This document shows positions 35,480-44,526 of a stretch of 64,000 nt of DNA, piece by piece. The stretch spans positions 248,001-312,000 of the forward strand of contig NZ_LPUX01000064.1 of the NCBI RefSeq assembly GCF_001651865.1, written 5' to 3'. Position 1 is the stretch's first letter; the number at the start of each line of letters is the position of its first letter. The DNA is from Sinorhizobium glycinis. Lineage in GTDB: Bacteria > Pseudomonadota > Alphaproteobacteria > Rhizobiales > Rhizobiaceae. A program made the translations under genes and the position numbers. The notes below the pieces were generated by a model that was not told where the DNA came from, searched no databases, and saw nothing but the letters and a program-made list of their open reading frames with translations.

Positions 35480-35898
35480 CTTGGTCGTCCCTGGTCACTC
35501 CCTGGCAGCTCGGCGCAGATGCATACGGTTGTTTTCGAATGCGGATACAACCACTTTCCACCCGTTCGTCGGCCCGGGCGGAGTTTGTGCCGCAGGATTC
35601 AACCACGCTGCCCACATGTCAGCATTTACCGGCATTTAACGTTGGACAACCCTCAAAATTGCAGGTTTTGCGGGGACAACACGAAAAATCGCAGCGCTTG
35701 ACCCGGCAAAACCGAGCGATTGTCGAGCCTTGCCGCCAACGGAGGCGGCGTCAGAAAACGGTTGCTCTTCGCTCATGCGGCATTGACCAGGAAAATGGCC
35801 GCGATAATTTCTGAACGAAGAGTTGTATCAGCGACGACACTGAGTCTGGTCAACGCAATATTGTCGCCGGTTGTAGAGCGGCACCATTCAAGCGAGCA
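35480..35898. other. Divergent regulatory region between bgsBA and the bgr operon
   Basis: 419 bases with no supportable gene. They must carry both promoters. I see no clear -35/-10 pair, GGAAC element or strong palindrome. The stretch about 35600-35700 is AT-richer than its surroundings. Confidence 0.5.
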
Positions 35899-37614
35899 AT
35901 GAAAGGGATGGAGGCCAGCATGCCTGATGCGGATGCGACGAAGTCTGCCTCATCTTCCGCCGAGAGCGACTTTCTCGCCCACACCGACGAACTCGTCTCC
36001 TATTACGACGAGAGCTTCCACCTCGTCGATTGCTCGGCGAGACACAGGAAAACCTATGCGGTCGACTCCCTGGTCGAGGCAACCTTGTGGCACGTCTACC
36101 CCGAACTATTGGCGCCAAGGCCAAGGGCCGCGGTCGATTTCGTCGTCGCGAGCGGTATCCCGCGCAGCATCGAGATCTCCGACGCAAGGGGGCGCGCCCC
36201 CCGCACCCTGGTGGTCTTTCGCGCCGAGCGCGGCATAGGGGTCGCGGAAGCGGAAGGCGATTTCACCTGCCGCGAGACATCCACCCAGAGCGAGAGCGAT
36301 CGCGCGCTCCTGCTGCACCAGGCGACCCATGACGTCTTGACCGGGCTGCCGAACCGGCGGCAGTTCAGCGATCAGCTGCGAGCCGCCCTGCCCGTGCCGA
36401 GCGGCGCGAGGCTGGCGCTCATGCAGATCGACCTCGACGACTTCAAACCGATCAACGACACGCTCGGACACGGCGCCGGCGACACCGTTCTCAAGATGGC
36501 GGCGGAACGGATCAGGGGCGTGCTCAAGGAGCGTGAGTTTGCCTATCGGCTGGCCGGCGACGAATTCGCCGTCATTCAGTGGAAGGTCGACCAGCCGAGG
36601 GAGGCGGAGCGCCTCGCCGAGGCAATCGTCAATGCTTTCAAGGAGCCGTTCACCGTCGACGGCATCAACGTGTTTGTCGGTGCGAGTGTCGGCATCGCCA
36701 TCGCCCCTGCGGATGGAAACGAAATCGAACAGTTGATGAAAGCCGCCGACATCGCGCTCTATGCGGCGAAGAAGGACGGCCGCGGCCGGGCAAGGACATT
36801 CACCCGTTCGATGCTGATCGTGCTCGAGCAGCGAGAAATGCTGCGTCGCAGTCTGCGCACCGCCCTCCAGGAAGGGCAGTTCTTCATCGAATACCAGCCC
36901 TTCGTGAAGCCGCGCGCCTCGATTGTCGGCTTTGAAGCGCTGTTGCGCTGGCGCCATCCGCTGGTCGGCATCATCCCGCCGAGCGTCTTCATTCCCATGG
37001 CCGAAGCTGACGGTCTGATGAGCGAGATCGGCCAATGGATGTTGGAGCAGGCCTGCCGCGCCGCCGTGACCTGGCCGTCGCATTTCACCGTCGCGGTCAA
37101 CCTGTCGTCGGCGGAGTTCCTGCACGAGGGCCTCACCGATCGCGTCGCCCAGATCCTCGATCTGACCGGCATCCGCGCCGACCGCGTCGAACTGGAAATC
37201 ACCGAGTCGGTGCTGCTCGAGCGCACCATCAACAATCTCGATACGCTCAACACCTTGAACTTGCTCGGTGTTCAAATTTCCCTCGACGACTTCGGCACCT
37301 ACTATTCGTCGCTGAGCTACCTGAAGAACTTCCCGTTCGACACGATCAAGATCGACCAGTATTTCATCAAGGATCTTGAGCACGACGAGAAGAGCCAGAC
37401 GATCGTACGGTCGATAATCGCACTCTCCCACGGTCTCGGCATGGACGTCACCGCCGAGGGCGTGGAAACCGAAGGGCAGGCCGCCTGGCTTCAGAAGGAG
37501 GGCTGCGACCGATTGCAGGGCTACTTCCTGGGCTTCCCGATTCCCGCTGAAGCGATCGGCGAATTCCTGCGCAAGTCGGCGGCCGTGCCCATGGCGGGGG
37601 CTCTGAGGACCTGA
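35899..37614 (+). CDS. bgrR: GGDEF-EAL protein BgrR, c-di-GMP source for glucan synthesis
   Basis: 571 residues. An N-terminal PAS-like part (about 20-130) is followed by GGDEF (about 145-305) with LAGDEF at the active site, an active-type variant. The inhibitory I-site position reads KERE, so no RxxD. EAL (about 315-560) has FEALLRW, VAVNLSSAEF, LEITES, LDDFGTYYSS, IKIDQ and AEGVET. Nearly all EAL residues are kept, but the usual GTGYS reads GTYYS. In S. meliloti, BgrR is the diguanylate cyclase that feeds BgsA and is the target of a partner-switch system encoded by the genes downstream. The gene heads a six-gene operon here too. Confidence 0.85.
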   Translation: MKGMEASMPDADATKSASSSAESDFLAHTDELVSYYDESFHLVDCSARHRKTYAVDSLVEATLWHVYPELLAPRPRAAVDFVVASGIPRSIEISDARGRAPRTLVVFRAERGIGVAEAEGDFTCRETSTQSESDRALLLHQATHDVLTGLPNRRQFSDQLRAALPVPSGARLALMQIDLDDFKPINDTLGHGAGDTVLKMAAERIRGVLKEREFAYRLAGDEFAVIQWKVDQPREAERLAEAIVNAFKEPFTVDGINVFVGASVGIAIAPADGNEIEQLMKAADIALYAAKKDGRGRARTFTRSMLIVLEQREMLRRSLRTALQEGQFFIEYQPFVKPRASIVGFEALLRWRHPLVGIIPPSVFIPMAEADGLMSEIGQWMLEQACRAAVTWPSHFTVAVNLSSAEFLHEGLTDRVAQILDLTGIRADRVELEITESVLLERTINNLDTLNTLNLLGVQISLDDFGTYYSSLSYLKNFPFDTIKIDQYFIKDLEHDEKSQTIVRSIIALSHGLGMDVTAEGVETEGQAAWLQKEGCDRLQGYFLGFPIPAEAIGEFLRKSAAVPMAGALRT

Positions 37615-37718
37615 CGGGGCTCGACGCAACCTGGAGTATTCTGGCGATTGGCGCCCGTCCGATATAGTCATGGGAGTTGAGCGAATCAGGATTCGCTCAT
37701 GCAGTCGGAGGAAGCAGC

Positions 37719-38237
37719 ATGAACGCAGCGCAAAGGCAGCCCGCGGAAGGGAAGTTCGAACCCCTGCTCCAGTTCGAGATGGAGATGGGGACCTTCCTGT
37801 CCGATTGGCACCATTGCGATCAGTTGTCGACCTACATGGCGCGGATGATCAGTCACAACCGGACGGATCCGGTGCGACACTCGAACTTTTTCTCCTCCGC
37901 GCTCAACGAACTCCTCGAGGTGTCGTTTCGCGGCGGCTCGCCGGAGGGCCGCATTGGCTGCGCCCTCTATCGGCAGGGTCCGAGGGAGCGCGTGAAGCTC
38001 TCCTTCCCGTGCCCGCCCGGCCAGCGGCAGTTCTTCCGCGAGGCGGTCGCGAGGACCCGCAAGAACGACGCATATGCGCGTTATCTGGACGCTATTTCAA
38101 CCGATCTCGCCCCTAGCCGGGAGGTCATTCTCCTGGACCTGGCGATCAACTTCGACGCCGAGATTCGACTGGAAGAGGATGAGCCGCCGTCGATAACGAT
38201 CATCGTGGATCTTCCACTTGAAGGAATTGTGAGTTGA
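37719..38237 (+). CDS. bgrS: Divergent ATPase-like regulator, second gene of bgr operon
   Basis: 172 residues, no firm family. HSNFFSSALNELLEVSFRGG resembles the N-box of anti-sigma-type HATPases (compare LTNELIENAVKFRASG in the kinase at 41773), and it ends in beta strands (SITIIVDLPLEG). A glycine-rich ATP lid is not visible, so ATP binding may be lost. The ATG at 37719 has a GGAGGAAG site. Its stop overlaps the TTG start of the STAS-methyltransferase gene, which suggests the two products work as a pair. The symbol is by operon position only. Confidence 0.6.
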   Translation: MNAAQRQPAEGKFEPLLQFEMEMGTFLSDWHHCDQLSTYMARMISHNRTDPVRHSNFFSSALNELLEVSFRGGSPEGRIGCALYRQGPRERVKLSFPCPPGQRQFFREAVARTRKNDAYARYLDAISTDLAPSREVILLDLAINFDAEIRLEEDEPPSITIIVDLPLEGIVS

Positions 38238-39412
38238 GTACGGCAATCCTTTCAGCGCCTTTCCAGGCGGAATTCGACGCCAACAGCCAGGAGTTCGCCT
38301 TCGCCGGCGTCATTCGGCCGCGCTCCGTGGACGAGATCGCTCACAGCATTTCGGCGCTCAGGCACGCCATCGAACAGGCGCGCGGCGTCCTCTACATCAA
38401 TGTGAAGCGCCTCGCGCAGATGAACAATACGGCCTTCCATGCCTTTTCCCGCGTGGTTCTGGACGCCTGCCGCACGCGCTCGGACATCCGCTTCGTCGTC
38501 GTGACCTCGAGCGTCGTCGGCTGGACCGAACGGATGTTCCGGCATCTCGGCAAGATCGAGCCGCAGATCACGGTCGAGGTCTATGATTCGAAATTCTATC
38601 CCGGCCAGAGCTTCGTCGAGGACACCAGCTTCATTCCGATCCTGCGTACACAGACCAAGATGACGTGGCGCCACGAGCGCACCATCCTGCCGCGTCACGG
38701 CATGCGAGCGGGAATTCACATGGCCGACATTTGCTGCGGCATCGGCGATTTCGCCGTGCTGGTGCGCAAGGAGTTCCAGCCGGCGCGTATCGTGGCCCTC
38801 GACCACTCCAAGGCAAGCCTGGCCTATGCCCGCGACGTCGCGGCGAATTTCGGCATTTCGGATATCGAATACACCTATGGCGACGCATCCGAGATGCTGC
38901 TCGAGGACAATCAGTTCGACCTGGTGACCTGCCGCCATTCGCTGCAGATCTTCAACCAGCCGGACCTGCTACTGAAGGAGCTGTACCGGATCTGCAAACC
39001 CGGCGGGCGCGTGTACATAACCAACGAGAAGAATTCGCACTGCCTCGGCGAACCACGGTCACAAAGCATCCAATGGACCTATAACGAGGTCGCCAAGCTG
39101 TTCGGCCATTTCGAGATGGATGTGGAACTCGGACCGAAGAGCCGCCGCTATCTCGCCGATGCCGGGTTCAACGACATCCGCGTCGAATCCTTCATGGTCA
39201 CCAATCTCGACGGGGACCCGCAGGACTTCGCCGATGTCATCACCGCCTGGGAGAATGTCTATGCCGGCGAAATGGCTGTGAAACGCGGCGATCCCCCGGA
39301 GTTCATCGAGCGCTTCCGCCAGGGCTTCCGCGACCATATCTTCGCGGCCCTGCACCCCAAGGGTTACGCTGGCTGGCCGATCTGGGCAGCATCCGGACGC
39401 AAGCCGCTATGA
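38234..39412 (+). CDS. bgrT: STAS-like domain fused to a class I SAM methyltransferase
   Basis: 392 residues. Residues about 1-125 look like a STAS domain: GVLYINVKRLAQMNNTAFHAFSRVVLDAC has the strand-turn-helix around the usual phosphorylation site (here NNT). Residues about 150-330 are a SAM methyltransferase: motif I ADICCGIGDFAVL, LDHSKASLAYAR, DASEMLLEDNQFDLVTCRHSLQIF, and CKPGGRVYITNE. The substrate is unknown. It starts with TTG at 38234, overlapping the previous stop, and its own stop overlaps the PP2C start (ATGA). The symbol is by operon position only. Confidence 0.75.
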   Translation: MSTAILSAPFQAEFDANSQEFAFAGVIRPRSVDEIAHSISALRHAIEQARGVLYINVKRLAQMNNTAFHAFSRVVLDACRTRSDIRFVVVTSSVVGWTERMFRHLGKIEPQITVEVYDSKFYPGQSFVEDTSFIPILRTQTKMTWRHERTILPRHGMRAGIHMADICCGIGDFAVLVRKEFQPARIVALDHSKASLAYARDVAANFGISDIEYTYGDASEMLLEDNQFDLVTCRHSLQIFNQPDLLLKELYRICKPGGRVYITNEKNSHCLGEPRSQSIQWTYNEVAKLFGHFEMDVELGPKSRRYLADAGFNDIRVESFMVTNLDGDPQDFADVITAWENVYAGEMAVKRGDPPEFIERFRQGFRDHIFAALHPKGYAGWPIWAASGRKPL

Positions 39413-41769
39413 ACCCGTTCGATCAAAAGATCACCCGGTTCGGTTTGCGTTCGTTCCGCGCCAAGTTCATCCTCGTCGTCGGCGGCGCAGTGCTTTTCGA
39501 CCTGCTCGTGACCGGGGGGCTTGCACTCTTCAACGTGCAGCGCTTGTCGCGCGATGCCACGACGGAGGTCGGCCAGGGCCTGGAGAAGGCGAACCAGGAC
39601 TATATCCGTTCCTATGCGGAAACGACGGCCGCCCGCGTCAACCTGCTTCTGAACCAGGTTCACTCCGACGTCGGCACGCTTGCGGGCGTGCTCCAGGCGC
39701 AGGTCGACCGCCCGGTCAGAAAGTCCCAGATCGGCGAAGCGATGGCGCGGGGCGCCCCCGGCGCGGTGAGCGTCACCTATGACGAGAAAGGCGGATGGGC
39801 GCAGAACCGCCCCGGCCCCCTGTCGGTGGTCAGCGTCTGGGGATATCTGCTCGATGCCAACCACGTCCCCTTGCCCGAAGTGCAGACGGACATCGAGAAC
39901 AGCGCGGTCCTCGACTTGGTCGCTCCGAGCCTGTTGGCCAACGGCCAGTCGAAGCTGCAGATGTACTATATCGGCCCGAAGGAGCGGCCGATCTTCCGGA
40001 CGGCCCCCTATACGGATCAGGCCCAGACCTTCGACCGGCTCTATCCGGGCCACAATCAGGCGGAGTTCTGGCCGTTTTTCTTCCCCGGCCTTTACGATTC
40101 GTGGGAGCAATGGGCAGAGAATCCCGCGTCTCGCCCGGTGAACAGCGACATCACCCAGACGGCGCCCTATACGGATGCGATCACCGGCAAGCTGATCGTC
40201 AGCTTCTTCCAGCCCTTGTGGTCCTACGACCGAAAGCGGGTGGCGGGTGCCGCCGGCGCCGATATCACCCTCGACCAGTTGGCCGAGATCGTCGAGAACG
40301 TCCGGGTCGCCGACAATGGCTTCGGTTTCCTCACCATGTCGGACGGCAATGTCGTGGCCATCAACCCGGTCGGCGAAAAGGTGATCGGTCTTCAGTCGTC
40401 GAGCGACACCAGCAGCCAGGGGGTGACGGGCCTCGACCGGTCGCTGCGCAACAGCGCGCAAGCGGCGATCGCCAAACTCCCTTTGGATCAGGACGGCCTG
40501 CTGCAGCATGTCTTTCTTGAGGAGAACGGCGAGAAGGTGCCCTATCTCGTTGTCCTGAAACAGCTTCAGCCGACGAACCTATGGATATCCGGCCCCGTTC
40601 GCCGCGAATCCATGTTGCTTGGTATCGTCGTGCCGGAGCGTGAAATCTACGCCTCGCTCTTCGCCGCGCAGGCGGGCATCACGGAGGCAACCAACAGGAT
40701 TCTGATCTATCAGGTCCTGGCGCTGCTCGTCTCGTTGCTCTTCGTCACCTCGGCGGTGTTCGCCATATCGAAGCGCATCACCGGCGGCATCAGCGCGCTC
40801 GCCAACGCGGCTCGCCGCATCGAGACCAAGGATTATTCCGTCCGCGTCGACATTCCGACCCGTGACGAGGTAGGGGAAGCCGGTGCCGCCTTCAATCGCA
40901 TGGCTGAGGAAATCCGCTTCCATACCGAGAACCTGGAGCAGCTCGTCGAGGACCGCACGAAGGAGATCGAAGAGGCTAACCTGCAGATCTCGGCTCTCAA
41001 CGAACAATTGCGCAGCGAGAACGTACGCCTCAGCGCCGAACTCGACGTCGCCCGCCGTATCCAGTTGATGGTTCTGCCGAGGGCTGGTGAACTCGAGGAA
41101 ATTTCCGACCTCGAGATTGCCGCCTACATGCGGCCCGCCGACGAAGTGGGTGGCGACTATTATGACGTCTTGAGGGACGGCGAGCGGTTGAAGATCGGCA
41201 TCGGCGACGTGACCGGCCACGGCCTGGAAAGCGGCGTGCTGATGCTGATGGTTCAATCGGTGGCACGCGCCCTGCAGGAGGCCGGCGACATGGATCCCTC
41301 GCAATTCCTCAACCGGGTCAATCGCGCCCTCTACAAGAATATCGTCAGAACCAACGCGAACAAGCATCTCTCCCTCGCCTTCCTGGACTATGACGGCAAG
41401 AGCCTGATGCTGTCGGGCCAGCACGAGGAACTCATCGTGGTGCGGAGCGCGGGCATCGTCGAGCGGATCGACACGCTCGACCTCGGCCTGCCGATCGGCC
41501 TGGAGCCCGATATCTCGCCTTTCGTGGCGACGCAGGAGATTGCCTTTGCAAAGGGCGACATGATCATTCTCCACACCGATGGCGTGACGGAGGCGGAGGG
41601 CCCGGACGGCGAGCTCTTCGGCATCGACAGGCTCTGCGAAAGTGCCCGCAGTCGCCACGGCTGCAGCGCCGAAGACGTCAAGAGCGGAATTATCGAGGAC
41701 CTGATGGCACATATCGGCACGCAGAAGATCCACGATGATATAACAGTCGTAGTGATGAAACACAGGTAA
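39409..41769 (+). CDS. bgrU: Membrane sensor PP2C (SpoIIE/RsbU-type) phosphatase BgrU
   Basis: 786 residues. Membrane helix about 18-42, large periplasmic double-Cache-like sensor (about 45-420), second helix (ILIYQVLALLVSLLFVTSAVFAI), HAMP domain, coiled coil, then a PP2C domain (about 540-786). The PP2C metal motifs are intact: RPADEVGGDYYDV, IGIGDVTGHGLESG, ILHTDGVTEA and the final HDDITVVVMK. It should dephosphorylate the STAS protein(s) of the operon in response to an extracellular cue. In S. meliloti, BgrU modulates the phosphorylation of the STAS protein BgrV. Confidence 0.9.
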   Translation: MNPFDQKITRFGLRSFRAKFILVVGGAVLFDLLVTGGLALFNVQRLSRDATTEVGQGLEKANQDYIRSYAETTAARVNLLLNQVHSDVGTLAGVLQAQVDRPVRKSQIGEAMARGAPGAVSVTYDEKGGWAQNRPGPLSVVSVWGYLLDANHVPLPEVQTDIENSAVLDLVAPSLLANGQSKLQMYYIGPKERPIFRTAPYTDQAQTFDRLYPGHNQAEFWPFFFPGLYDSWEQWAENPASRPVNSDITQTAPYTDAITGKLIVSFFQPLWSYDRKRVAGAAGADITLDQLAEIVENVRVADNGFGFLTMSDGNVVAINPVGEKVIGLQSSSDTSSQGVTGLDRSLRNSAQAAIAKLPLDQDGLLQHVFLEENGEKVPYLVVLKQLQPTNLWISGPVRRESMLLGIVVPEREIYASLFAAQAGITEATNRILIYQVLALLVSLLFVTSAVFAISKRITGGISALANAARRIETKDYSVRVDIPTRDEVGEAGAAFNRMAEEIRFHTENLEQLVEDRTKEIEEANLQISALNEQLRSENVRLSAELDVARRIQLMVLPRAGELEEISDLEIAAYMRPADEVGGDYYDVLRDGERLKIGIGDVTGHGLESGVLMLMVQSVARALQEAGDMDPSQFLNRVNRALYKNIVRTNANKHLSLAFLDYDGKSLMLSGQHEELIVVRSAGIVERIDTLDLGLPIGLEPDISPFVATQEIAFAKGDMIILHTDGVTEAEGPDGELFGIDRLCESARSRHGCSAEDVKSGIIEDLMAHIGTQKIHDDITVVVMKHR

Positions 41770-41772
41770 GCG

Positions 41773-42333
41773 ATGACGACCTTATATGGAATGGCAGACC
41801 TCGCCATCGGTACGGGCGAAAACGTGACCACGCTTCGCCTGTTCGAAGGCCCGCTCGACCTGAGCTGGAAGCACTGCGCGATGACCTCGGATTTCGTCGC
41901 CGAGTTCGTCGCCTTGCGCTATCGGACATCCCGCAACCTCTACAAGGAGGTGCGGCACAATGTCGGCTATCTGACGAACGAGCTCATCGAAAATGCGGTG
42001 AAGTTTCGAGCCTCGGGAGAAATCGTCGTCGAGACCGCGGTCGCGTCCAATGCGTTTCGCGCCAAGGTCTCCAATTTCGTCGACAAGGAAACGGCACGGC
42101 GCTTCCAGCATCTGCTTTCCGAGATCACCACGGGAGATCCGGGCGAGCTTCTGATCAAACGGATTGAAGAGAATGCATTGGGCGCGAGCCCCGGCGGCTC
42201 GGGACTTGGTCTTCTGACGCTCATGAGCGATTATGGCGCTCATTTTGCCTGGGTTTTCGGATCCGGCGAAAAGGAGAGCCGTATCCCGCTGGAGACCTAT
42301 GCGTCGATCACAGTCCCTGAACCCTCGAATTGA
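41773..42333 (+). CDS. bgrW: Anti-sigma-type serine kinase (HATPase), partner-switch kinase
   Basis: A 186-residue stand-alone GHKL ATPase: N-box VGYLTNELIENAVKFR and glycine lid GASPGGSGLGLLTLMSDYG. It is the size of RsbW/SpoIIAB-type kinases, which phosphorylate a STAS protein. It follows the PP2C gene by 3 bases and precedes the STAS gene by 15. The symbol is by function: in S. meliloti the kinase of this operon is BgrW. I could not check that the fifth and sixth genes have the same order there. Confidence 0.85.
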   Translation: MTTLYGMADLAIGTGENVTTLRLFEGPLDLSWKHCAMTSDFVAEFVALRYRTSRNLYKEVRHNVGYLTNELIENAVKFRASGEIVVETAVASNAFRAKVSNFVDKETARRFQHLLSEITTGDPGELLIKRIEENALGASPGGSGLGLLTLMSDYGAHFAWVFGSGEKESRIPLETYASITVPEPSN

Positions 42334-42348
42334 TGGGCAACGAAAAAC

Positions 42349-42687
42349 ATGGAAATCAAGGAAGAAGAGTATCGCGTTTGGTCGGAGGGCAAGGACATAT
42401 ACTTCGACGGCACCATGCGGCTGCCGAGCACGGAGGCCTATGCCCCTATATATTCCTTGGTGATGAGCATTCTCGAAACCGAGCCGGACCGCCTGACGGT
42501 CGACGTCACCGGTTTGCAGTTTCTCAATTCCTCGGGCATCAACCTGCTCGCCAAGCTGACGATCGAGGCCCGCAAGAGGCCGAACGTGCAGTTCACCGTG
42601 CGCGGAAGTCCGGAGTTTCCCTGGCAGTCGAAGTCGCTGCCGAACCTCAAGAAGTTGCACCCGGGGGTCGACCTCAGGCTCGGCTGA
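42349..42687 (+). CDS. bgrV: STAS-domain protein, partner-switch antagonist
   Basis: A 112-residue single STAS domain. [23 protein letters not shown] contains the conserved phosphorylatable Ser region before the second helix. In the S. meliloti model the unphosphorylated STAS protein (BgrV) inhibits the cyclase BgrR, and kinase and PP2C set its state. It is the last gene of the six-gene operon and converges on an araC-type gene 38 bases away. Confidence 0.87.
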   Translation: MEIKEEEYRVWSEGKDIYFDGTMRLPSTEAYAPIYSLVMSILETEPDRLTVDVTGLQFLNSSGINLLAKLTIEARKRPNVQFTVRGSPEFPWQSKSLPNLKKLHPGVDLRLG

Positions 42688-42725
42688 AATCCGATCGCGT
42701 AGCGCCGCGCCCGATCAATCACCCG

Positions 42726-43886
42726 TCAGCAGCCGAGCGCCTTGAGCCAGTCTCCGATCGTCGACCCACGGTGTCGGCCGGTCGGAGCGAGCGGCGCAAC
42801 GGGGCGCTCCGGGGCCGCGGCCTTTCGGACCTCCCGGGGGCTCACCCCGAATTCGTGGCTGAAGGCGCGGGTGAAATTGGCGGCGACGTCGAAACCGGCA
42901 GCCTCGGCAATCTCGGCGATCGGCCGGCTGTCGGCCGGATCGCTGAGCGCCCCATGCGCCTGCTGCAGCCGGCGCCTGCGGATATAGTTGAGAACGCCAC
43001 CGCTCGCTTCGAAGAGTTGGTAGAGCCGGGTGCGGGAGATGCCGATCGCCCGGCAGATGGCATCCGGCGTCAGGTCGGCCGAATGCAGGTTGAGATGAAT
43101 GTACCGGTGCGCTCGCTCCATCATTCCCGTATTCGTCTGGGGTCCGGCCGCCTCCGGCCTCGCGGCAGAGGCGACGCATGCGACGACCATGTCGCGCACC
43201 GTGTGAACGATCCGCGGTAGTTCCTCGGCCGTCAGCCGGTCGAGGCTTGGCTCGATACCGTTGATGAAGTTGATCAGCAGATCGGCCAGGTTGCCCGACA
43301 AGACCGCATTGTTGGATCCGCCCAGCACCGCGGCATCATCGGCGAAAAGCTCGTAGGGCATGAAGAGGAGAACGGCGTCCGCCGCCGTCGTCCGGCCGCG
43401 AAAGGGATAGCCGAGCGAGCGGAACACCAGTCTGCCGGGCCCGTTCTCGGCAACGCCGCGATCGACTTCCGTCCAGCTCATGCCGCTACGAAGCAGTTCC
43501 ACGTACCAGTGATCGATCGGGCTCGCGCGCAGCATCGCCTGCGGGCGCAGGTAGCTATGGCCGGGCACGTGCTGTTGCACGATGAGCAGATTGCCGAGAT
43601 GCCAGGCCGTCTGGTCAGCAACAAACCCGTCCTGCGGCGGAACACTGTCAGGCAACCGGACCTCGAACAGAGGCGCCATATGCGCCCGCCAGGCCTGAAA
43701 CTGCTCTGCCGGTGGAAGCCCGCGTGTCGAGAAGCGCATGGGGCTCAGCGCCGGCGGCCCGGCGGGGCGCGGGGGTGCCCGGACCGCGGCCTCGCGCGGC
43801 CAACGGCGGCGTTCCGGCTGCGGCTGCCTTTCAGGCGCTCCGGTCGGATTGTCCTCCGACTCGGGCCCCGTGGGACGATCACGCAT
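42726..43886 (-). CDS. AraC-family transcriptional regulator
   Basis: 386 residues. It has a Pro/Arg-rich N-terminal extension (about 1-45), an AraC-binding-like domain (LPPAEQFQAWRAHMAPLFEV ... LIVQQHVPGHSYLR) and a C-terminal double HTH (LTPDAICRAIGISRTRLYQLFEASGG; RPIAEIAEAAGFDVAANFTRAFSHEFGVSPREVR). The ATG at 43886 has GGGAGAG upstream. Target genes are unknown; the bgr operon ends head-on with it and the other side is a 640-base gene-poor region. A TTCTACTC/GAGTAGAA inverted repeat at 44000-44021 may be its own operator. Confidence 0.85.
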   Translation of the reverse strand: MRDRPTGPESEDNPTGAPERQPQPERRRWPREAAVRAPPRPAGPPALSPMRFSTRGLPPAEQFQAWRAHMAPLFEVRLPDSVPPQDGFVADQTAWHLGNLLIVQQHVPGHSYLRPQAMLRASPIDHWYVELLRSGMSWTEVDRGVAENGPGRLVFRSLGYPFRGRTTAADAVLLFMPYELFADDAAVLGGSNNAVLSGNLADLLINFINGIEPSLDRLTAEELPRIVHTVRDMVVACVASAARPEAAGPQTNTGMMERAHRYIHLNLHSADLTPDAICRAIGISRTRLYQLFEASGGVLNYIRRRRLQQAHGALSDPADSRPIAEIAEAAGFDVAANFTRAFSHEFGVSPREVRKAAAPERPVAPLAPTGRHRGSTIGDWLKALGC

Positions 43887-44526
43887 ACAAACTCTCCCGC
43901 CTCGATCCGGGCGATTACACGTTCTAGGCGTGGCTACATACACAGACGTATCGGTGTATGGCGTCGTGCAGAGCCCACTCAGCACTTAGCAGAACCCAGT
44001 TCTACTCCATTTTGAGTAGAAATGCACGGTGCGATAACTATCGGGATGGCACGATAATGACAATCGCCTCCGACAGCTGTAATCATATATCCATAGTCAA
44101 CGCCACGTATTGCGTAACGGCGTTGATAGTAACTTGATTGTATATAATTTGCATCACCTAGTTATATTGCCCATGTACTTCAACGAATCGTGAGGTCTCT
44201 GGCTGGATAGGGGCGATGTCAAGATTTCTAGGTTCGTTTGTGCCGTCGCGATGCCTGCGGCATCGCGACGGTTGCATCCACTGCTGCACCCAACGCGCAG
44301 ATACGCCCCCGCCCCCGGCGAAATTCCACGCCCACTATGGCCGGACGTCCGGAAATGCTGCGTGTACCGGTTTAAGGAACATGCAGCAGGAGTTGCGCAT
44401 CCCCGCGGCCGAAGCAATCCGGCTCCACAGATGAGCCCTGGCCTCGGCGCGCAACTCCACCCCTTAAGCAGTTGGACGTCCTGGTCGAGCTGGATGGCTT
44501 CCACCGGCGATTGTTCGTTTGGTTCG
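43887..44526. other. Gene-poor, partly AT-rich region between araC-type gene and arsC
   Basis: 640 bases without a supportable gene. Contents: an inverted repeat TTCTACTC catttt GAGTAGAA at 44000-44021, another TCAACGCC/GGCGTTGA about 44098-44126, an AT-rich run near 44085-44170, and a long perfect hairpin at 44243-44271. Open frames here are short, without ribosome sites. Confidence 0.5.
44243..44271. repeat. Perfect 13-base inverted repeat (hairpin)
   Basis: CCGTCGCGATGCC TGC, then GGCATCGCGACGG. There are 13 paired bases with a 3-base loop and no T-run on either side. It lies 256 bases beyond the arsC stop, so it is not an obvious terminator of that gene. Confidence 0.6.

Noticed and set aside
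34199..35701. Open frame of 500 codons on the plus strand opposite bgsB
   Set aside because: It runs across the reverse complement of bgsA/bgsB and the intergenic region. No ribosome site or recognisable domain.
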